64,000 nucleotides of DNA from Clostridiales bacterium. GTDB lineage: Bacteria > Bacillota > Clostridia > Christensenellales > Pumilibacteraceae. Below the pieces are notes generated by a model, which saw nothing but the letters and a program-made list of their open reading frames with translations, searched no databases and was not told the DNA's origin. The translations under genes were made by a program, and so were the position numbers. The stretch covers positions 32,293 to 96,292 of the forward strand of contig SVHU01000001.1 in the NCBI GenBank assembly GCA_015055625.1, given 5' to 3'. Positions 62,763-64,000 of the stretch are shown piece after piece. Numbering within the stretch: position 1 is the stretch's first letter; every line of letters starts with the position of its first letter.

Positions 62763-63089
62763 AAAAAAGACTATTGCTACATTTGAAATGCACCCCAAAA
62801 GTTAGACACTTTTAGGCGGTGCATTTTTTATGTCAAGAAAAGGGAACTGTTTGGAAAATAGCGTAATGGAGAATCTCTTTGGAAGACTTAAAGTAGAAAT
62901 GTACTACGGCGAAAAATATGAAAGCGTTAACGCTTTCATAGAAAAGTTACACGAATACGTTAACTATTACAACAACGAAATACCTTTAAAATTGAAAATG
63001 AGTCCAGTAAATACCGAACTCAATTCCAATATATTTAATTTAATTTTTTGTCTAAACTTTTGGGTTCACATCACATCAATAGTCTTTTT
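62763..63089 (+). terminator. rpsT terminator split by an IS remnant
   Basis: AAAAAAGACTATTG (62763-62776) and its perfect 14-base complement CAATAGTCTTTTTT (63076-63089) are the two arms of one terminator now separated by 299 bp containing IS3-type DNA. The first end of the IS makes a substitute hairpin: TGCACC (62789-62794) with GGTGCA (62818-62823), inner AAAAGT/ACTTTT, then six T. Confidence 0.75.
62789..63067 (+). pseudogene. IS3-family (IS150-like) remnant with transposase C-terminus
   Basis: The left end TGCACCCCAAAAGTTAGACA and the inverted right end TGAACCCAAAAGTTTAGACA (reverse complement of 63048-63067) are IS3-family terminal repeats. Between them only the last third of OrfB survives from 62830: SRKGNCLENSVMENLFGRLK, which carries the final Glu of the DDE triad, then YVNYYNNEIPLKLKMSPV. 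Both Asp residues are gone. An ATG lies directly after the left end, but there is no ribosome site. No clear target duplication is seen. It is a dead, internally deleted element of about 279 bp. Confidence 0.85.
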
Positions 63090-63110
63090 TATCTTTTAAC
63101 TTTTCTATAT

Positions 63111-63145
63111 AAAAATCCAATGCGAGATATACGCATTGGATTTTT
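63111..63145. terminator. Bidirectional terminator before malQ
   Basis: AAAAATCCAATGCG (63111-63124) pairs perfectly with CGCATTGGATTTTT (63132-63145). It ends malQ on the minus strand and any rpsT read-through on the plus strand. Confidence 0.9.
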
Positions 63146-63150
63146 TTGCA

Positions 63151-64000
63151 TTATACTCTTTTATATCGAGTTGTAAGATTTGCTAAATATTCCGAGTTTT
63201 TATCAGAAAAACATTTCTTGGGTACTTTTAGTGTCCAGTTTCCTATTTCTCTACCTGGAGTATTCATTCTGTAATCTTTACCAAGTAATGCTACGTCTTG
63301 CATGGGAATTATAAACAAATGCGACTTAGACGCAAAACCAAGCTCTATAACAGATTTTGCTACTGATTGTGAGGAATTTACCGTTTTCTTTATATTGAGC
63401 GATTTAAGGCTATTTTTTACGCCATTTCTGAAGTTTGTATAATCCCATTCGGAAAACTGTTCTAATAATCCCATTAAAGTATCGTTGTCATGTGTACCTG
63501 TATAACAAATACTGTTTTCTTCGAGATTTTGAGGAAGATATGGATTTGTATCTTCGCTGTTGAATGCAAACGAAAGAACTCTCATTCCGGGATATCCTGT
63601 TTTTTTAAGAAGAGCAATTACTCCGTCATCTATAATTCCAAGGTCTTCTGCAATAATGCGTTTTTTAGAAATACGCTTGTGAATTTGCTCAAACAACTCG
63701 TCAGACGGCACTGTAATCCATTCGCCTTCGGTTGCGTCGCTTTTGCCGTAATCAATCTCATAGAAACGATCAAACCCTCTAAAATGGTCAATACGAACGT
63801 AATCGTAATACTTGAGTGCTGAAACGAATCGGTTTACCCACCATTTATAACCGTCTTCGGACATTTTCTCGTAATTATAAACAGGATTGCCCCACAACTG
63901 TCCTGTTGCTGAGAAATAATCTGGTGGAACTCCTGCTACTTTTTTAGGCGTAAGATTATCGTCTAACTTAAATAGTTGAGGATTGCACCATACGTCTACG
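63151..64000 (-). CDS. malQ: 4-alpha-glucanotransferase (amylomaltase), 3' part
   Basis: This GH77 enzyme transfers glucan chains between maltodextrins and glycogen-like donors. The frame is open to the window edge, so only the last 283 residues or so are visible. Seen are GVPPDYFSATGQLWGNP, YVRIDHFRGFDRF with the catalytic nucleophile Asp, IIAEDLGIIDD with the acid/base Glu, and CYTGTHDNDTLMGL with the third catalytic Asp. The gene starts beyond 64000. Confidence 0.96.
   Translation of the reverse strand, partial: VDVWCNPQLFKLDDNLTPKKVAGVPPDYFSATGQLWGNPVYNYEKMSEDGYKWWVNRFVSALKYYDYVRIDHFRGFDRFYEIDYGKSDATEGEWITVPSDELFEQIHKRISKKRIIAEDLGIIDDGVIALLKKTGYPGMRVLSFAFNSEDTNPYLPQNLEENSICYTGTHDNDTLMGLLEQFSEWDYTNFRNGVKNSLKSLNIKKTVNSSQSVAKSVIELGFASKSHLFIIPMQDVALLGKDYRMNTPGREIGNWTLKVPKKCFSDKNSEYLANLTTRYKRV

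Noticed and set aside
62334-62798. Minus-strand Phe/Ser-rich ORF opposite rpsT
   Set aside because: Antisense of a Lys/Ala/Glu-rich ribosomal gene.
62830-63099. The 89-codon ORF as a functional gene
   Set aside because: It is the end of an IS3-family transposase lacking two catalytic Asp residues, and its last codons run past the IS right end.

Overview
The window is AT-rich DNA from an endospore-forming low-GC Firmicute of the Clostridia type. It carries spoIIAA-AB-sigF, spoVAC-D-E, the complete spoIIIAA-AH operon, gpr, yunB and a Spo0A-output-domain protein, together with Firmicute hallmarks such as a T-box on pheST, mutS2 and paired ThiI/cysteine desulfurase genes. Gene content fits an uncultured gut Clostridia lineage, but genus cannot be read from the sequence. 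No rRNA, tRNA or CRISPR was seen.

Layout. (1) 0.03-3.7 kb: RNase HI, a PadR regulator fused to a four-helix membrane domain, and a XerS-like single-chain tyrosine recombinase. (2) 3.7-10.6 kb: an integrated filamentous phage (inovirus) of about 6.37 kb bounded by a 35-bp direct repeat with one mismatch. It encodes a HUH replication initiator, a Zot/pI-like assembly ATPase, membrane and secreted proteins, a 36-residue arginine-rich protein, an early gene trio and a divergent repressor with three palindromic operators. The left repeat is half of a 42-bp palindrome about 450 bp upstream of the xerS-like gene, which looks like the chromosomal dif site. The phage therefore appears to have integrated at dif with host Xer recombination. 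(3) 10.8-34 kb: a glycosidase-like gene, a Met-gamma-lyase-family enzyme, miaA-mutL-mutS-miaB, a divergent class A PBP, and pheS-pheT-U32-mutS2-DUF-desulfurase-thiI behind a T-box. (4) 34-38.5 kb: the sporulation cluster spoIIA/sigF/spoVA/yunB. (5) 38.6-44 kb: a MarR-controlled heterodimeric ABC exporter and a two-gene orphan cassette. (6) 44-53 kb: a housekeeping operon asp23-nusB-folD-xseA-xseB-ispA-dxs-nadK-argR-recN. (7) 53-62.3 kb: spoIIIA, two peptidases, the Spo0A_C protein, murI and gpr. (8) 62.3-64 kb: rpsT, an IS3-family remnant lodged inside the rpsT terminator, and the 3' part of malQ.

From the phage to gpr nearly every gene is on the minus strand, pointing toward the inferred dif site. 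That is what is expected if the replication terminus lies at about 4-10 kb and this arm is replicated right to left.

The most notable system is the dif-integrated inovirus next to xerS. Its hybrid att sites reconstruct a nearly symmetrical host dif and a one-armed phage attP. Its 16-Arg, 36-residue protein and lipoprotein/pIII-like cassette are not typical of the textbook filamentous phages.
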